Shown: positions 33,322 through 42,148 of the stretch, piece after piece
Layout of the letters: every line of letters starts with the position of its first letter
Position numbering within the stretch: the stretch's first letter is position 1
Assembly: GCF_014396585.1 (NCBI RefSeq)
Contig: NZ_CP060717.1
Location: forward strand, 1,426,001-1,490,000
From: Sphingomonas rhizophila
Lineage (GTDB): Bacteria > Pseudomonadota > Alphaproteobacteria > Sphingomonadales > Sphingomonadaceae
Direction of reading: 5' to 3'
Length of the DNA: 64,000 nucleotides
Made by a program: the position numbers and the translations under genes
Notes under the pieces: model-generated
Told to the model about the DNA's origin: nothing
Database searches by the model: none
Seen by the model: the letters and a program-made list of their open reading frames with translations, nothing else

Positions 33322-35610
33322 GTGCCCGAATCCCCTGCCCTGACGCCCGATCCCGCATACCTGAACGGCCTCAACCCGCCGCAGCGCGAGGCGGTGCTGA
33401 CCACCGAGGGACCGGTCCTGATGCTGGCCGGCGCGGGAACGGGCAAGACCGCGGCGCTGACCGCGCGCCTTGCCCATATCATCGCCACCCGCCGTGCCTG
33501 GCCGTCGCAAATCCTGGCCGTCACCTTCACCAACAAGGCGGCGCGCGAGATGAAGGAACGCGTGTCGCATATCAGCGGCGGGGCGATCGAGGGCATGCCC
33601 TGGCTCGGCACATTCCACTCGGTCGCAGCGCGGATGCTCCGGGTCCACGCCGAGTTGGTCGGGCTACAGTCGAACTTCACGATTCTCGATACCGACGACC
33701 AAATCCGGCTGCTCAAGCAGTTGATCGTAGCCGTGAACCTCGACGAGAAACGCTGGCCGGCGCGGCAGCTGGCCGGACTGATCGACCGCTGGAAGAACCG
33801 TGGCTGGACCCCGAAAGAGATCGACGCGGCGGAGAGCGAGGCCTTCGCGAACGGCCGCGGCCAGGAAATGTATGCCGCCTACCAGGCGCGGCTGGTCGCG
33901 CTCAACGCCTGCGACTTCGGCGACCTGCTGCTCCACACGCTGACCATCTTCAAGAAGCACGACGACGTGCTGGAAAAGTACCGCGATCGCTTCCGCTACA
34001 TCCTGGTCGACGAATATCAGGACACCAATGCCAGCCAGTATGAATGGCTGCGCCTGCTCGCCGAGCCACGCCGCAATATCTGCTGCGTCGGCGACGACGA
34101 CCAGTCGATCTACTCATGGCGCGGAGCAGAAGTCGCCAACATCCTGCGGTTCGAAAAGGATTTTCCCGGCGCCGCGGTGATCCGGCTGGAACAGAATTAC
34201 CGCTCGACGCCGCACATCCTCGGCGCCGCCACCGGCCTCATCGCCCACAACGCCGGGCGGCTCGGCAAGACGTTGTGGACCGAGGTCGACGCCGGCGACC
34301 CGGTCAAGGTCATCGGCGTGTGGGACGGGCCCGAGGAAGCGCGCCGCATCGGCGAGGAGATCGAGGCGCACCAGCGGCGCGGCGGATCGCTCGACGATAC
34401 CGCCATCCTCGTCCGCGCCCAGTTCCAGACGCGCGAATTCGAAGAGCGGTTCATTGCCATCGGTCTCGCCTACCAGATCGTCGGCGGCTTCCGATTCTAC
34501 GAGCGGGCGGAAATCCGCGACGCCCTCGCTTACCTTCGCCTCGTCGCGCAACCGGCGGACGACCTCGCCTTCGAACGCATCGTCAACGTCCCCAAGCGCG
34601 GCCTCGGCGACAAGGCCGTCGCCAACATCCACGCCTTCGCCCGCGCCACATCGCAGCCCCTGCTGATGGCCGCAGCGCAAATGCTCGACAGCGACGAGTT
34701 GACCCCGCAGGCTCGGCGCAGCCTCGGCCGCTTCGTCGGCGACCTCGCCCGCTGGCGGCAGATGGCAAGCGAGCTGCCGCATCCGGAGCTCGCCCGAATC
34801 CTGCTCGACGAGAGCGGCTACACGGCGGCGCTTCAGGCGGAGCGCACGGCCGAGGCGGCCGGACGGCTCGAGAACCTCGCCGAACTGACCCGCGCGATGG
34901 AGGAATATGAGACGCTCGGCGCGTTCCTCGAGCATGTCAGCCTGGTGATGGACAATGACGCCCAGCGCGGCGAGCCCAAGGTCACGATCATGACCATTCA
35001 CGCCGCCAAGGGGCTGGAATTCCCGATCGTGTTCCTGGCCGGTTGGGAAGAAGGCGTGTTCCCGTCGCAGCGCGCGCTCGACGAGGGCGGTCTCGCCAGC
35101 CTCGAGGAAGAACGCCGCCTAGCCTATGTCGCGATTACTCGCGCCCGGCGCCAGGCGACCATCCTCCACGCCGCCAACCGCCGCATCTACGGTCAGTGGA
35201 CCTCCTCGATCCCCAGCCGCTTCGTCGGCGAGCTGCCCAAGGAGCATATCGAGGAAGAGACCACCATGTCGGGCGGCGAAAGCCTGTGGCGCGCGCAATG
35301 GAGCGAGCGCGGCGATCCGTTCGCCCACCTCGCCGCGGCGCAATCGACGCGCGCCTCCACGCGCGGTCCGGGATGGCAGCGCGCCGCGGGCGGCAATTTC
35401 TCGACCCAGCAGCCGCGGGTGATCGAGGCGCGGGCCTCGGCCGTCAGCCTCGGCAACAAGGGCCGCGACGACCTGACGGTCGGCATGCGCGTGTTCCACG
35501 GGAAATTCGGCTACGGCACGATCGAGGCGATCGAGGGCAACAAGCTGGAAATCGAGTTCGAGAAAGCCGGGCACAAGCGCGTCCTCGACAGCTTCGTCAG
35601 CATTGGTTGA
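33322..35610 (+). CDS. uvrD: UvrD/PcrA-type ATP-dependent DNA helicase
   Basis: Superfamily 1A 3'-5' DNA helicase, about 762 residues, used in nucleotide-excision and mismatch repair. Helicase motifs in order: Q-motif LNPPQREAV; Walker A AGAGTGKT; Ia VTFTNKAAREMKER; II LVDEYQDTN; III GDDDQSIYSWRGA; IV EQNYRST; V TIHAAKGLEF; VI EERRLAYVAITRAR. The C-terminus VGMRVFHGKFGYGTIE is the PcrA/UvrD tudor-like tail. The frame is open from an ATG at 33244. I prefer the GTG at 33322 because homology begins there (PALTPDPAYLNGLN). Confidence 0.95.
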   Translation: MPESPALTPDPAYLNGLNPPQREAVLTTEGPVLMLAGAGTGKTAALTARLAHIIATRRAWPSQILAVTFTNKAAREMKERVSHISGGAIEGMPWLGTFHSVAARMLRVHAELVGLQSNFTILDTDDQIRLLKQLIVAVNLDEKRWPARQLAGLIDRWKNRGWTPKEIDAAESEAFANGRGQEMYAAYQARLVALNACDFGDLLLHTLTIFKKHDDVLEKYRDRFRYILVDEYQDTNASQYEWLRLLAEPRRNICCVGDDDQSIYSWRGAEVANILRFEKDFPGAAVIRLEQNYRSTPHILGAATGLIAHNAGRLGKTLWTEVDAGDPVKVIGVWDGPEEARRIGEEIEAHQRRGGSLDDTAILVRAQFQTREFEERFIAIGLAYQIVGGFRFYERAEIRDALAYLRLVAQPADDLAFERIVNVPKRGLGDKAVANIHAFARATSQPLLMAAAQMLDSDELTPQARRSLGRFVGDLARWRQMASELPHPELARILLDESGYTAALQAERTAEAAGRLENLAELTRAMEEYETLGAFLEHVSLVMDNDAQRGEPKVTIMTIHAAKGLEFPIVFLAGWEEGVFPSQRALDEGGLASLEEERRLAYVAITRARRQATILHAANRRIYGQWTSSIPSRFVGELPKEHIEEETTMSGGESLWRAQWSERGDPFAHLAAAQSTRASTRGPGWQRAAGGNFSTQQPRVIEARASAVSLGNKGRDDLTVGMRVFHGKFGYGTIEAIEGNKLEIEFEKAGHKRVLDSFVSIG

Positions 35611-35614
35611 GGCG

Positions 35615-35941
35615 GTGGACCATCCGGTCACCCCGGACGGCCGTTACTTCGTTGTGCGCGGGCGGCTGTGGCGATGTTCCGATCCCCGACTGGCGCCAGA
35701 TGTGCGCGAGCGCCTTGTCCGGGACTTGATGCGGGCGCGTCGCGAGCTGGGCGTAGCGCGCAAAGCGGGCGATCGCGATGCCGGCGCGAAGGCGCGCGCC
35801 GCGGTCGACCGTGCCAAGCGCTCGCTGGGCGAACGTGGCGATCCGTGGTGGACCGACGGGGCGCCCGACTACAATCGCCACATGGCGCGCAACACACCCT
35901 ATCGCGAGTGGTTGGAGGACCTTCCGCCCTCGCCCGACTGA
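35615..35941 (+). CDS. Conserved small protein of unknown function
   Basis: A 108-residue basic soluble protein. The N-terminus PVTPDGRYFVVRGRLWRCSDPRL is followed by an Arg/Lys/Ala helix (RDLMRARRELGVARKAGDRDAGAKARAAVDRAKRSL) and a C-terminal WWTDGAPDYNRHMARNTPYREWLEDL. The sequence pattern recurs in alphaproteobacteria downstream of uvrD, but I know no function. A GTG start at 35615 is preferred to the TTG at 35603 inside uvrD. Its 3' end overlaps the convergent membrane-protein gene by 43 bases. Confidence 0.7.
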   Translation: MDHPVTPDGRYFVVRGRLWRCSDPRLAPDVRERLVRDLMRARRELGVARKAGDRDAGAKARAAVDRAKRSLGERGDPWWTDGAPDYNRHMARNTPYREWLEDLPPSPD

Positions 35942-36549
35942 TGCCGGCGCTTCGCCAAGCGCTGGTCGACGGCGATTACGCATCCGGCGACAATCGTGAA
36001 CACGACCATGACCCCGGCCAGGTTCGCTGCCAGCTGCCCGACGCCCTGCGTTGCCGGGTCGAGGAAATAGTAAGGATACCAGCCGTCGAAGGCGCCACGC
36101 AGCAGTGCAACCGCCAGGAACACGGCCGGCAGCGCCAGCGCCCACGGCAGGTCGCTCCAGCGCAACCCGCCATGCGGCATCGACAGCCACAGCAGCAGGA
36201 AGAGAAGCGACGTCACGTCGTGGAGCAGCACATTGGTGACCTTGTCCCAGCCATGCGGATCCCACAGCGATCGCAAGAGGATCGAATAAACGAGCGCGAC
36301 GGCCAGCACCGCTACCAGGCCCATCATCCGGGGCCGCGGGCCGGTCAGCCAGTGCCGACGCCCTGTCGCAATCAGCGTCGCGATGATGGCGATGGCGATA
36401 TTCGACAGGGTCGTGAAGAAGCCGAGGTAGTGCCACACGCCGACGACCGGGCCCGACCGGCCGACGAACAGGACCAGCTGGATTCCAAGTCCGATCCAGC
36501 CGGCCAGCGCCCCGGCCATCGCCAGCGTTCGCGTCTGTGTCACACCCAC
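35899..36549 (-). CDS. Pr6Pr family six-helix membrane protein
   Basis: A 216-residue membrane protein with six predicted helices. The family pattern shows as GVWHYLGFFTTLSNIAIAI, VYSILLRSLWDPHGWDKVTNVLLHDVTSLLFLL and GWYPYYFLDPATQGVG. The conserved Thr, Asn, His and Tyr within or near helices resemble the FAR-17a/AIG1-like hydrolase fold (intramembrane serine/threonine hydrolases), but bacterial members are uncharacterised. Monocistronic. Confidence 0.82.
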   Translation of the reverse strand: MGVTQTRTLAMAGALAGWIGLGIQLVLFVGRSGPVVGVWHYLGFFTTLSNIAIAIIATLIATGRRHWLTGPRPRMMGLVAVLAVALVYSILLRSLWDPHGWDKVTNVLLHDVTSLLFLLLWLSMPHGGLRWSDLPWALALPAVFLAVALLRGAFDGWYPYYFLDPATQGVGQLAANLAGVMVVFTIVAGCVIAVDQRLAKRRHQSGEGGRSSNHSR

Positions 36550-36583
36550 TCCCCTTTTGCCGCGACCTGCCTACAGTGACGCG

Positions 36584-37105
36584 ATGACGAAAGCGTTGAC
36601 GCCGACCATCGCCCTGTTGCGCGCCGTGAATGTCGGCGGGACGGGCAAGCTTCCGATGACCGAATTGAGGTCCATGGCCGACGAACTCGGCCTTGCAAAC
36701 GCGCGAACCTACATCGCCAGTGGGAACCTGTTGTTCGACACGGACCTAGACGAGGCGCAGGTCAAGACGAGGCTGGAAGAGCGGCTGCATGCTTTCGCAG
36801 GAAAGCCGATCGGGGTGATGGTCCGGACCGCCGCCGAGATGGCCGCCGTGGTCGCCGGCAACCCCTTCGCCGATTGCCCTGGCAACCGGGTGATCGCCAT
36901 TTTTCTCGACGATGCGCCGCCGGCGGATGCGCTGGACGACGTCAGACACCAGGACGGAGAGCGGTTGGCGCTCGGGAGGCGCGAAATTTACGTCCACTAC
37001 GGCGACGGGATGGGAACGAGCCGCCTCGTCATTCCGGCCGCAAAGGCCGGCACCGCCCGCAACATGAACACCGCCGCGAAGCTTGCCGCCCTGTCGATCG
37101 CCTAG
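36584..37105 (+). CDS. DUF1697 domain protein
   Basis: A 173-residue cytoplasmic protein. TPTIALLRAVNVGGTGKLPMTELRSMADELG, NARTYIASGNLLFDT, and near the C-terminus EIYVHYGDGMGTSRLVIP and ARNMNTAAKLAAL are all DUF1697 hallmarks. The fold is ferredoxin-like and the function unknown. The start is at 36584; an upstream extension to 36557 overlaps the promoter of the divergent Pr6Pr gene. Confidence 0.88.
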   Translation: MTKALTPTIALLRAVNVGGTGKLPMTELRSMADELGLANARTYIASGNLLFDTDLDEAQVKTRLEERLHAFAGKPIGVMVRTAAEMAAVVAGNPFADCPGNRVIAIFLDDAPPADALDDVRHQDGERLALGRREIYVHYGDGMGTSRLVIPAAKAGTARNMNTAAKLAALSIA

Positions 37106-37161
37106 GAACCAAGCACCCGGGTCAAGCGCTTTTGCAGCTCCCTCGCCTCAGGAGCTTGACC

Positions 37162-37419
37162 GTGCCCAAGACCGCAACCCTGACCCGGATGGTCCTGCCC
37201 ACCCACGAATGCCCGTTCGGCACGCGTGCCAAGGCCATGCTGGAGGACGCTGGATATCAGATCGACGAGCGCATCCTGTCTTCGCGCGAGGAGGTCGAGG
37301 CGTTCAAGGAGGAACGCGGCCTGACCACCACGCCGTTGGTTGAGATCGGTGGAAAAGAGATCGGGGGGTCAGCCGAATTGAAACAATATCTCGTCGAGCA
37401 CGGCGCCCTCGCAAATTGA
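37162..37419 (+). CDS. Glutaredoxin-like protein
   Basis: An 85-residue thioredoxin-fold protein. The active-site region is LPTHECPFGTRAKAML, where the usual CPYC is CPFG, a monothiol version with only the first Cys. TTTPLVEIGGKEIGGSAELKQYL gives the cis-Pro (TTP) and the glutathione-binding GGS pattern. It probably reduces glutathionylated proteins or binds glutathione. GTG start with AGGAG at 37150-37154. A longer open frame upstream is a shadow of the DUF1697 gene. Confidence 0.82.
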   Translation: MPKTATLTRMVLPTHECPFGTRAKAMLEDAGYQIDERILSSREEVEAFKEERGLTTTPLVEIGGKEIGGSAELKQYLVEHGALAN

Positions 37420-37438
37420 ATTTTCGTTAAAATCGTGC

Positions 37439-38806
37439 ATGATCAAGCCCATGCTGGTTAGGCGCCCATGGGTGTTGGTCTGCGCGGTAACGATTGCCGC
37501 GATCTCGACCGGCGCGCCCGCCGAGGCCAAGAAAAAGCCGCCACCACCAGTCGTTCACGCACCGCTTCCACCACCGCCCATTCCCGGCGTCGATAGCGGC
37601 ACCCAGGCAGCAATCGACCGGTTCGTGACGCGGCGCGGCGCGCATTCATTATGGCTGGCCGGTGGTGCGACTTCGCCCGCCGCCCTCATGGTGATCGACC
37701 GCCTCAGGACGTCGGCCATCGACGGATTCGCCTCCGGACCGTCCTTGGCCGCGCACATCGAGCGATCGCTGGCCAGTCCGGCCGGCGCCGCGGAGGCGGA
37801 ACGCTCCCTCTCCGCCGCCTACGTCATGCTGGTGCGGCAACTCACCGGTCCTGGGCTTGGCCTGCGCTACACCGATCCGGCGGCACGGCCGAAGGTGCGA
37901 TCGGCGGACGAGATACTGGCGATCGCCGCATCGTCGACGGACTTCGATCACCTGGTCCGGACAAGCCTGCGCCGGTCGGACGTCTACGAGCAGCTTCGCG
38001 CCGCCATCCTCGCGTCGACAGCCAGTGGCACACCCGTCGATCCCCGTCTTCTCTCCAATCTCGAGCGGGCCCGCGTCCTTCCGCCGTCGGGCCGTGCCCT
38101 GGTCGTCAATCCGGCGACGGCCGAGCTGTGGATGATGGAGGACGGGCGCGTTCGCGATTTAATGCGCGTCGTTGTCGGCACGATCGAAACGCCGACGGCG
38201 CCGATGGCCAGCACCCTGTCCTACGTGACCGCCAATCCTTATTGGAACGTGCCGAGCGACCTGGTGCAGAAGATCGTCGCGCCGCGCATCGCTCGGCAGG
38301 GCGTCTCCTATCTGAAGCGCGCCCGCTATGAAGTGGTCGACCGCTTCGGCCCGGATGCGTCGATCATCGCGCCCACCGACGTCGACTGGAAGGCCGTGGT
38401 CGACGGCAAGACCCAGGTCAGCCTCCGCCAGCTGCCGGGCCCTTACAATTCGATGGGGCGAATGAAGTTCGGCTTCCCCAACGACCTGGGCATCTTCTTG
38501 CACGATACGCCGAACAAGCCCCAGTTCGCCAACGCCCGCCGGACCGACAGCAACGGCTGTGTCCGGCTGGAAGATGCACCGCGTCTCGCACGGTGGCTGC
38601 TGGGCGACGAACCGAGGACCAACGGCACAGCGGGCGACCAGCACATCGCCCTTCCCAAGCCCGTTCCGGTCTTCATCGCCTATCTTACGGCCATGCCGTC
38701 GGCGTCCGGAATCCAGTGGGCCGAAGACGTTTATCGCCTGGATCCTCCGGCACCTACTGGGCCGACGCTCGTCCAGGCAGCGGCGGGGCCCGTCAGCGCC
38801 GACTGA
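37439..38806 (+). CDS. L,D-transpeptidase (YkuD domain, YcbB-like)
   Basis: A 455-residue exported enzyme that makes 3-3 cross-links in peptidoglycan or attaches proteins to it. The signal peptide is at residues 1-30, followed by a Lys/Pro-rich linker. A scaffold domain sits at about 60-200 and the YkuD catalytic domain at about 215-400. The active site is H355 (IFLHDTP) and C374 (RTDSNGCVRLED), the HxxxxxxSNGCVR pattern of YcbB-type transpeptidases. RALVVNPATAELW and MRVVVGTIETPTAPM begin the domain. Monocistronic. Confidence 0.9.
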   Translation: MIKPMLVRRPWVLVCAVTIAAISTGAPAEAKKKPPPPVVHAPLPPPPIPGVDSGTQAAIDRFVTRRGAHSLWLAGGATSPAALMVIDRLRTSAIDGFASGPSLAAHIERSLASPAGAAEAERSLSAAYVMLVRQLTGPGLGLRYTDPAARPKVRSADEILAIAASSTDFDHLVRTSLRRSDVYEQLRAAILASTASGTPVDPRLLSNLERARVLPPSGRALVVNPATAELWMMEDGRVRDLMRVVVGTIETPTAPMASTLSYVTANPYWNVPSDLVQKIVAPRIARQGVSYLKRARYEVVDRFGPDASIIAPTDVDWKAVVDGKTQVSLRQLPGPYNSMGRMKFGFPNDLGIFLHDTPNKPQFANARRTDSNGCVRLEDAPRLARWLLGDEPRTNGTAGDQHIALPKPVPVFIAYLTAMPSASGIQWAEDVYRLDPPAPTGPTLVQAAAGPVSAD

Positions 38807-38809
38807 CGC

Positions 38810-40126
38810 CTAATTACGCGCGTCGCCGCTGTTCGGTTCTTCGCCCGCGACGGCCGTCGCGGTCGCCCCGCCCTTGTCCAGTTCCATCCAGTCTCGGAAC
38901 GGAAGGTGATAGACCATGTCCATCACCTCGAATTCCAGACCGCCGGGTTGGCTGGTGTTCGAATTCCAGAGCGCGACGACCCCGCTTTTCTTCTTGGGAT
39001 CGAACAGGATCAGCGAGCGGTAGCCGTTCACGCCGCCGCGATGGCCGATGATGCGGTGGCCCGCGTAATCATAGGTCCGCCAGCCCAAGCCATACATCGG
39101 GTCATGCACCCGCTCCGCGAACTTGCGCAGCCGGCCCCGCTCGTTGGGCGTCGGCACCAGCGGGGCATGGATGCTGCCCAGCAGCTTCTTGTCGAGCACC
39201 GCCGGCATCTGCCCCATCTGCGCCGTCATCCACAGCGCCATGTCCTTGATATTGCTGTTGACGCCGCCCGCGGCAGGGACGCCGTAATAGACATCGTTGA
39301 CCTCGAGCGGCCGGCGTCCGACGCTGTGCGGACGTGCCCAGCTCTTGGCGGATTGCAGTCCCGCGCGCGTGACGCTGGCCGACGTCATTCCGATCGGCGC
39401 GAACAATTCCCGGCGAAGCGCGACGCCATAGGGTTGGCCGGTCACGCGCTCGACGATCTCGCTCGCCGCGTCGTAGGCGACGTTCTGATAGCTCCAGCAC
39501 GTCCCGGGCGGGCAGATGCTGTTCAGTTGCGACAGGGTGCTGCGCAGGAAGCGCGCGTTCTGCCCTTCCTCCAACTTGTTGTCGTACGCGTTGCGGTAAA
39601 GACCCAGGCGGTGGCTAAGCACGTCCGACACGCTCGCCTTGTGCTCAAGGCCGCCTGGCAGCTTCAGCGACGCGGCGTAGCGCGCGACCGGGGCCTGCAA
39701 TTCGACCTTCCCCTCCTCGGCCAGCTTGGCGACCATGGTTGCGGCAACACCCTTGGAGACAGACGCCCAGCGGAACACCGTATCCGGCGTCACCTTCTCG
39801 CCCGATCCCTCGAGTGTCTCGCCATAGCCGTTGAGGAAGGTGATCCGGCCATTTTCGACGATGCCGACCGCCATTCCGACCATCGTTGGCTTTTCCGCCA
39901 GCCGGCGGAAGCGCTGGTCGAGGGAGGCATAATCGATGTCCTTGCGCGCGAACGGCGCGACCTTGACCAGCATTGCGCGCGTCGCCGCCTGCTCGGCCTG
40001 TTTCGCTGCTTCGGCTTCGTTCTGGACAAGCGGATCTTTCGCGTTCCCGCCATCCGCCGCAGCGAGTGCCACCGCGCCCACCACCGTCGCCAATAATGCG
40101 ACGCCGATTTTATGCTGTCGTTCCAA
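38810..40126 (-). CDS. Serine hydrolase of the class C β-lactamase family
   Basis: A 438-residue exported penicillin-binding-protein-like hydrolase. There is an N-terminal signal/anchor helix (KIGVALLATVVGAVALAAA). The catalytic S122-V-S-K125 is in WASVSKGVAATM, the second motif is YQNVAYD, and the third is the HRG of IGHRGGVNGYRS. The family includes AmpC, esterases and D-aminopeptidases; resistance cannot be inferred. The TTG start at 40126 has a GGAGGA site five bases upstream. The longer open frame to 40255 overlaps unrelated sequence. Confidence 0.85.
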   Translation of the reverse strand: MERQHKIGVALLATVVGAVALAAADGGNAKDPLVQNEAEAAKQAEQAATRAMLVKVAPFARKDIDYASLDQRFRRLAEKPTMVGMAVGIVENGRITFLNGYGETLEGSGEKVTPDTVFRWASVSKGVAATMVAKLAEEGKVELQAPVARYAASLKLPGGLEHKASVSDVLSHRLGLYRNAYDNKLEEGQNARFLRSTLSQLNSICPPGTCWSYQNVAYDAASEIVERVTGQPYGVALRRELFAPIGMTSASVTRAGLQSAKSWARPHSVGRRPLEVNDVYYGVPAAGGVNSNIKDMALWMTAQMGQMPAVLDKKLLGSIHAPLVPTPNERGRLRKFAERVHDPMYGLGWRTYDYAGHRIIGHRGGVNGYRSLILFDPKKKSGVVALWNSNTSQPGGLEFEVMDMVYHLPFRDWMELDKGGATATAVAGEEPNSGDARN

Positions 40127-40131
40127 TGAAA

Positions 40132-40137
40132 TCCTCC
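40132..40137 (-). promoter_or_regulatory. Shine-Dalgarno site fixing the TTG start of the serine hydrolase
   Basis: GGAGGA on the minus strand, five bases before the TTG at 40126. No ATG in frame lies in a sensible place, so this site decides the start. Confidence 0.65.
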
Positions 40138-40270
40138 GCCCGCGCCTTCCTTGGCGATGGCCAAGCGCCGCCTCAACTGCCTCGCTCCGTCGCTGCGCCG
40201 AAGCGATGGCTCGGGGCGACGAACCGCGATCGGTCTGGTGTCGGCTGCCCGACACCGCTAGGGAAGCCGC

Positions 40271-40570
40271 ATGCGCTTTCTAACAACGCTGATGTGGATG
40301 GCGATCGCGGTGGTCTGCGCGATTTTTTCCGTCCGCAACTGGAACAACGTAACGCTCGACATGTGGGGACCGTTGCAGGCGGACATCAAGGTGCCGCTGT
40401 TGATGGCGATCATGTTCCTGCTCGGCTTCGTGCCGATCTGGCTGGTCATGCGCGGCAAGCTGTGGGCGGCGCGTCGAAAGCTGATCGCGTTGGAGCGGCC
40501 GATCGTCACGCCCGCTCCTCCGCCGTTGCCGACCGAAGAAACCCCGGTTCAGGGCTCGTCCGATGACTAG
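40271..40570 (+). CDS. LapA family membrane protein (DUF1049)
   Basis: A 99-residue protein with two membrane helices (residues 4-20 and 42-60) and the LapA pattern FSVRNWNNVTLDMWGPLQADIKVPLLMAIMFLLGF between them, followed by a basic and Pro-rich tail. LapA-type proteins help regulate lipopolysaccharide assembly in enterics; this is a distant relative. It overlaps pyrF by 8 bases, so it leads the pyrF-accD-folC operon. Confidence 0.85.
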   Translation: MRFLTTLMWMAIAVVCAIFSVRNWNNVTLDMWGPLQADIKVPLLMAIMFLLGFVPIWLVMRGKLWAARRKLIALERPIVTPAPPPLPTEETPVQGSSDD

Positions 40571-41237
40571 TCCGATCTTCGTCGCGATCGACACGCCCGA
40601 CCTCGATCGGGCGCGGGCTATTGCCACGGCGGTCAAGGGACAGGCCGGCGGGGTCAAGCTGGGGCTCGAATTCTTCAGTCACAACGGCCGGCATGGCGTG
40701 ATGGAAATTGCCGAACTCGGCCTGCCGATCTTTCTCGACCTGAAGTTTCACGACATTCCCAACACCGTCGCCAAGGCGATCCAGGCGCTGGCACCGGTCG
40801 TCCCTGCGGTGATGACCGTCCACGCCGCCGGCGGTCGGGCGATGATGGAAGCGGCCAAGGCGGCCGCGCCAGCCGACACCAGGGTCGTGGGAGTGACCGT
40901 GCTCACCAGCCTCGACGCGGGCGACCTTGGCAGCATCGGCGTCGCGGCTGACCCGCACGCCCAGGTAGAGCGCCTCGCCGCCCTCGCACAGGAAGCAGGT
41001 CTCGACGGCATCGTCTGTTCCGGCAACGAGGTCGCGGCCGCGCGCAAGGCCTGGAAGGACGGCTATTTCGTGATCCCGGGCATCCGGCCCGCGCAATCGG
41101 GCGTTGGGGACCAGAAGCGGGTCATGACGCCGCGGGCGGCCATGGACGCGGGTGCTTCGATGCTGGTTATCGGCCGGCCGGTCACCGAGGCGGAGCATCC
41201 AGCGGCCGCGCTGCGCGAGATCGCCGCGACGCTGTAG
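40563..41237 (+). CDS. pyrF: Orotidine 5'-phosphate decarboxylase
   Basis: Last step of de novo UMP synthesis (OMP to UMP and CO2), 224 residues. The TIM-barrel catalytic motif is FLDLKFHDIPNTVAKA (Asp-Lys-Asp). VKLGLEFFSHNG binds the ribose phosphate, and FVIPGIRPAQ and MLVIGRPVTEA supply the phosphate loop. It sits between lapA and accD. In related genomes trpF, trpB and trpA often lie between pyrF and accD, but they are missing here. Confidence 0.95.
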   Translation: MTSPIFVAIDTPDLDRARAIATAVKGQAGGVKLGLEFFSHNGRHGVMEIAELGLPIFLDLKFHDIPNTVAKAIQALAPVVPAVMTVHAAGGRAMMEAAKAAAPADTRVVGVTVLTSLDAGDLGSIGVAADPHAQVERLAALAQEAGLDGIVCSGNEVAAARKAWKDGYFVIPGIRPAQSGVGDQKRVMTPRAAMDAGASMLVIGRPVTEAEHPAAALREIAATL

Positions 41238-41291
41238 TGGACACCGCCGCGCCGCGGGCTTACTCCGCGCGCCGCAAGGAGATTTGATCGA

Positions 41292-42148
41292 ATGAGTTGG
41301 CTGTCCCGCGTCCGCAACGGCATCCAGTCGCTGACCAAGCGGCAGAGCGCCGACAATTTATGGCACAAGTGCGGAAAATGCGCGTCGATGGTCTTCACCA
41401 AGGAGTGGGAGGACAATCAGTACGTCTGCCCGCGATGTGACCATCACGACCGCATCGGCCCCGGCGCGCGCTTCGACCTGCTGTTCGACAAGGGCAAGTA
41501 TGAGACCTTGCCAACGCCCGACGTCCGCGAAGACCCGCTGAAGTTCAAGGACACCAAGCGTTATACCGACCGCATCAAGGCGGCGCGCACCGCGACCAAG
41601 GAACGCGACGCGCTGATCAATGCCAAGGGCAAGATCGAGGGCCATGCCGTTGTCGTCGGCGTCCAGGATTTTGCCTTCATGGGCGGGTCGATGGGGGTCG
41701 GCGTCGGCGCGGCGTTCGTCGCCGGCGTTAAGGCCGCGATCAAGGGGAAGACCCCCTACATTCTCTTCACCGCTGCTGGCGGCGCACGCATGCAGGAAGG
41801 CATTTTATCCTTGATGCAGATGCCGCGCTCGACCGTCGCGCTGGCGCAGCTTCGCGAAGCCGGCCTGCCCTACATCGTCGTGCTGACGGATCCCACGACG
41901 GGCGGCGTCACCGCATCCTACGCCATGCTCGGCGACGTCCAGCTTGCGGAACCGGGCGCGCTGATCGGGTTCGCGGGCAGCGGGTGATCGAGCAGACCAT
42001 TCGCGAGAAGTTGCCCGAAGGATTCCAGCGCGCCGAATATCTGCTCGACCATGGCATGATCGACATGGTGGTCCATCGCCACGCGCTGAAGGACCGGCTC
42101 GGCCGGCTGGTCGGCTACCTCGCCCCGGCGAAGCCCAAGGCGGCCTGA
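41292..42148 (+). CDS. accD: Acetyl-CoA carboxylase carboxyltransferase subunit beta, frameshifted as given
   Basis: β subunit of the carboxyltransferase that makes malonyl-CoA for fatty acid synthesis; essential. The zinc ribbon uses C27, C30, C46 and C49 (CGKC...CPRC). The crotonase-like core includes [27 protein letters not shown] and [12 protein letters not shown]. The frame breaks near 41975-41978, just after LIGFAG. One added base gives [26 protein letters not shown] (in two parts) and a normal end at 42148, 285 residues. An essential gene with a perfect C-terminus one base out of frame is strong evidence of a sequence error. AAGGAG lies before the ATG, and it overlaps folC by one base (TGATG). 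Confidence 0.93.

Noticed and set aside
32719..33648. Minus-strand frame of 309 codons upstream of and within uvrD
   Set aside because: Overlaps the uvrD N-terminal coding region and contains a strong hairpin; no recognisable protein family.
38810..40126. Antibiotic-resistance β-lactamase
   Set aside because: The class C fold motifs are shared by esterases and peptidases; the sequence gives no specific support for resistance.
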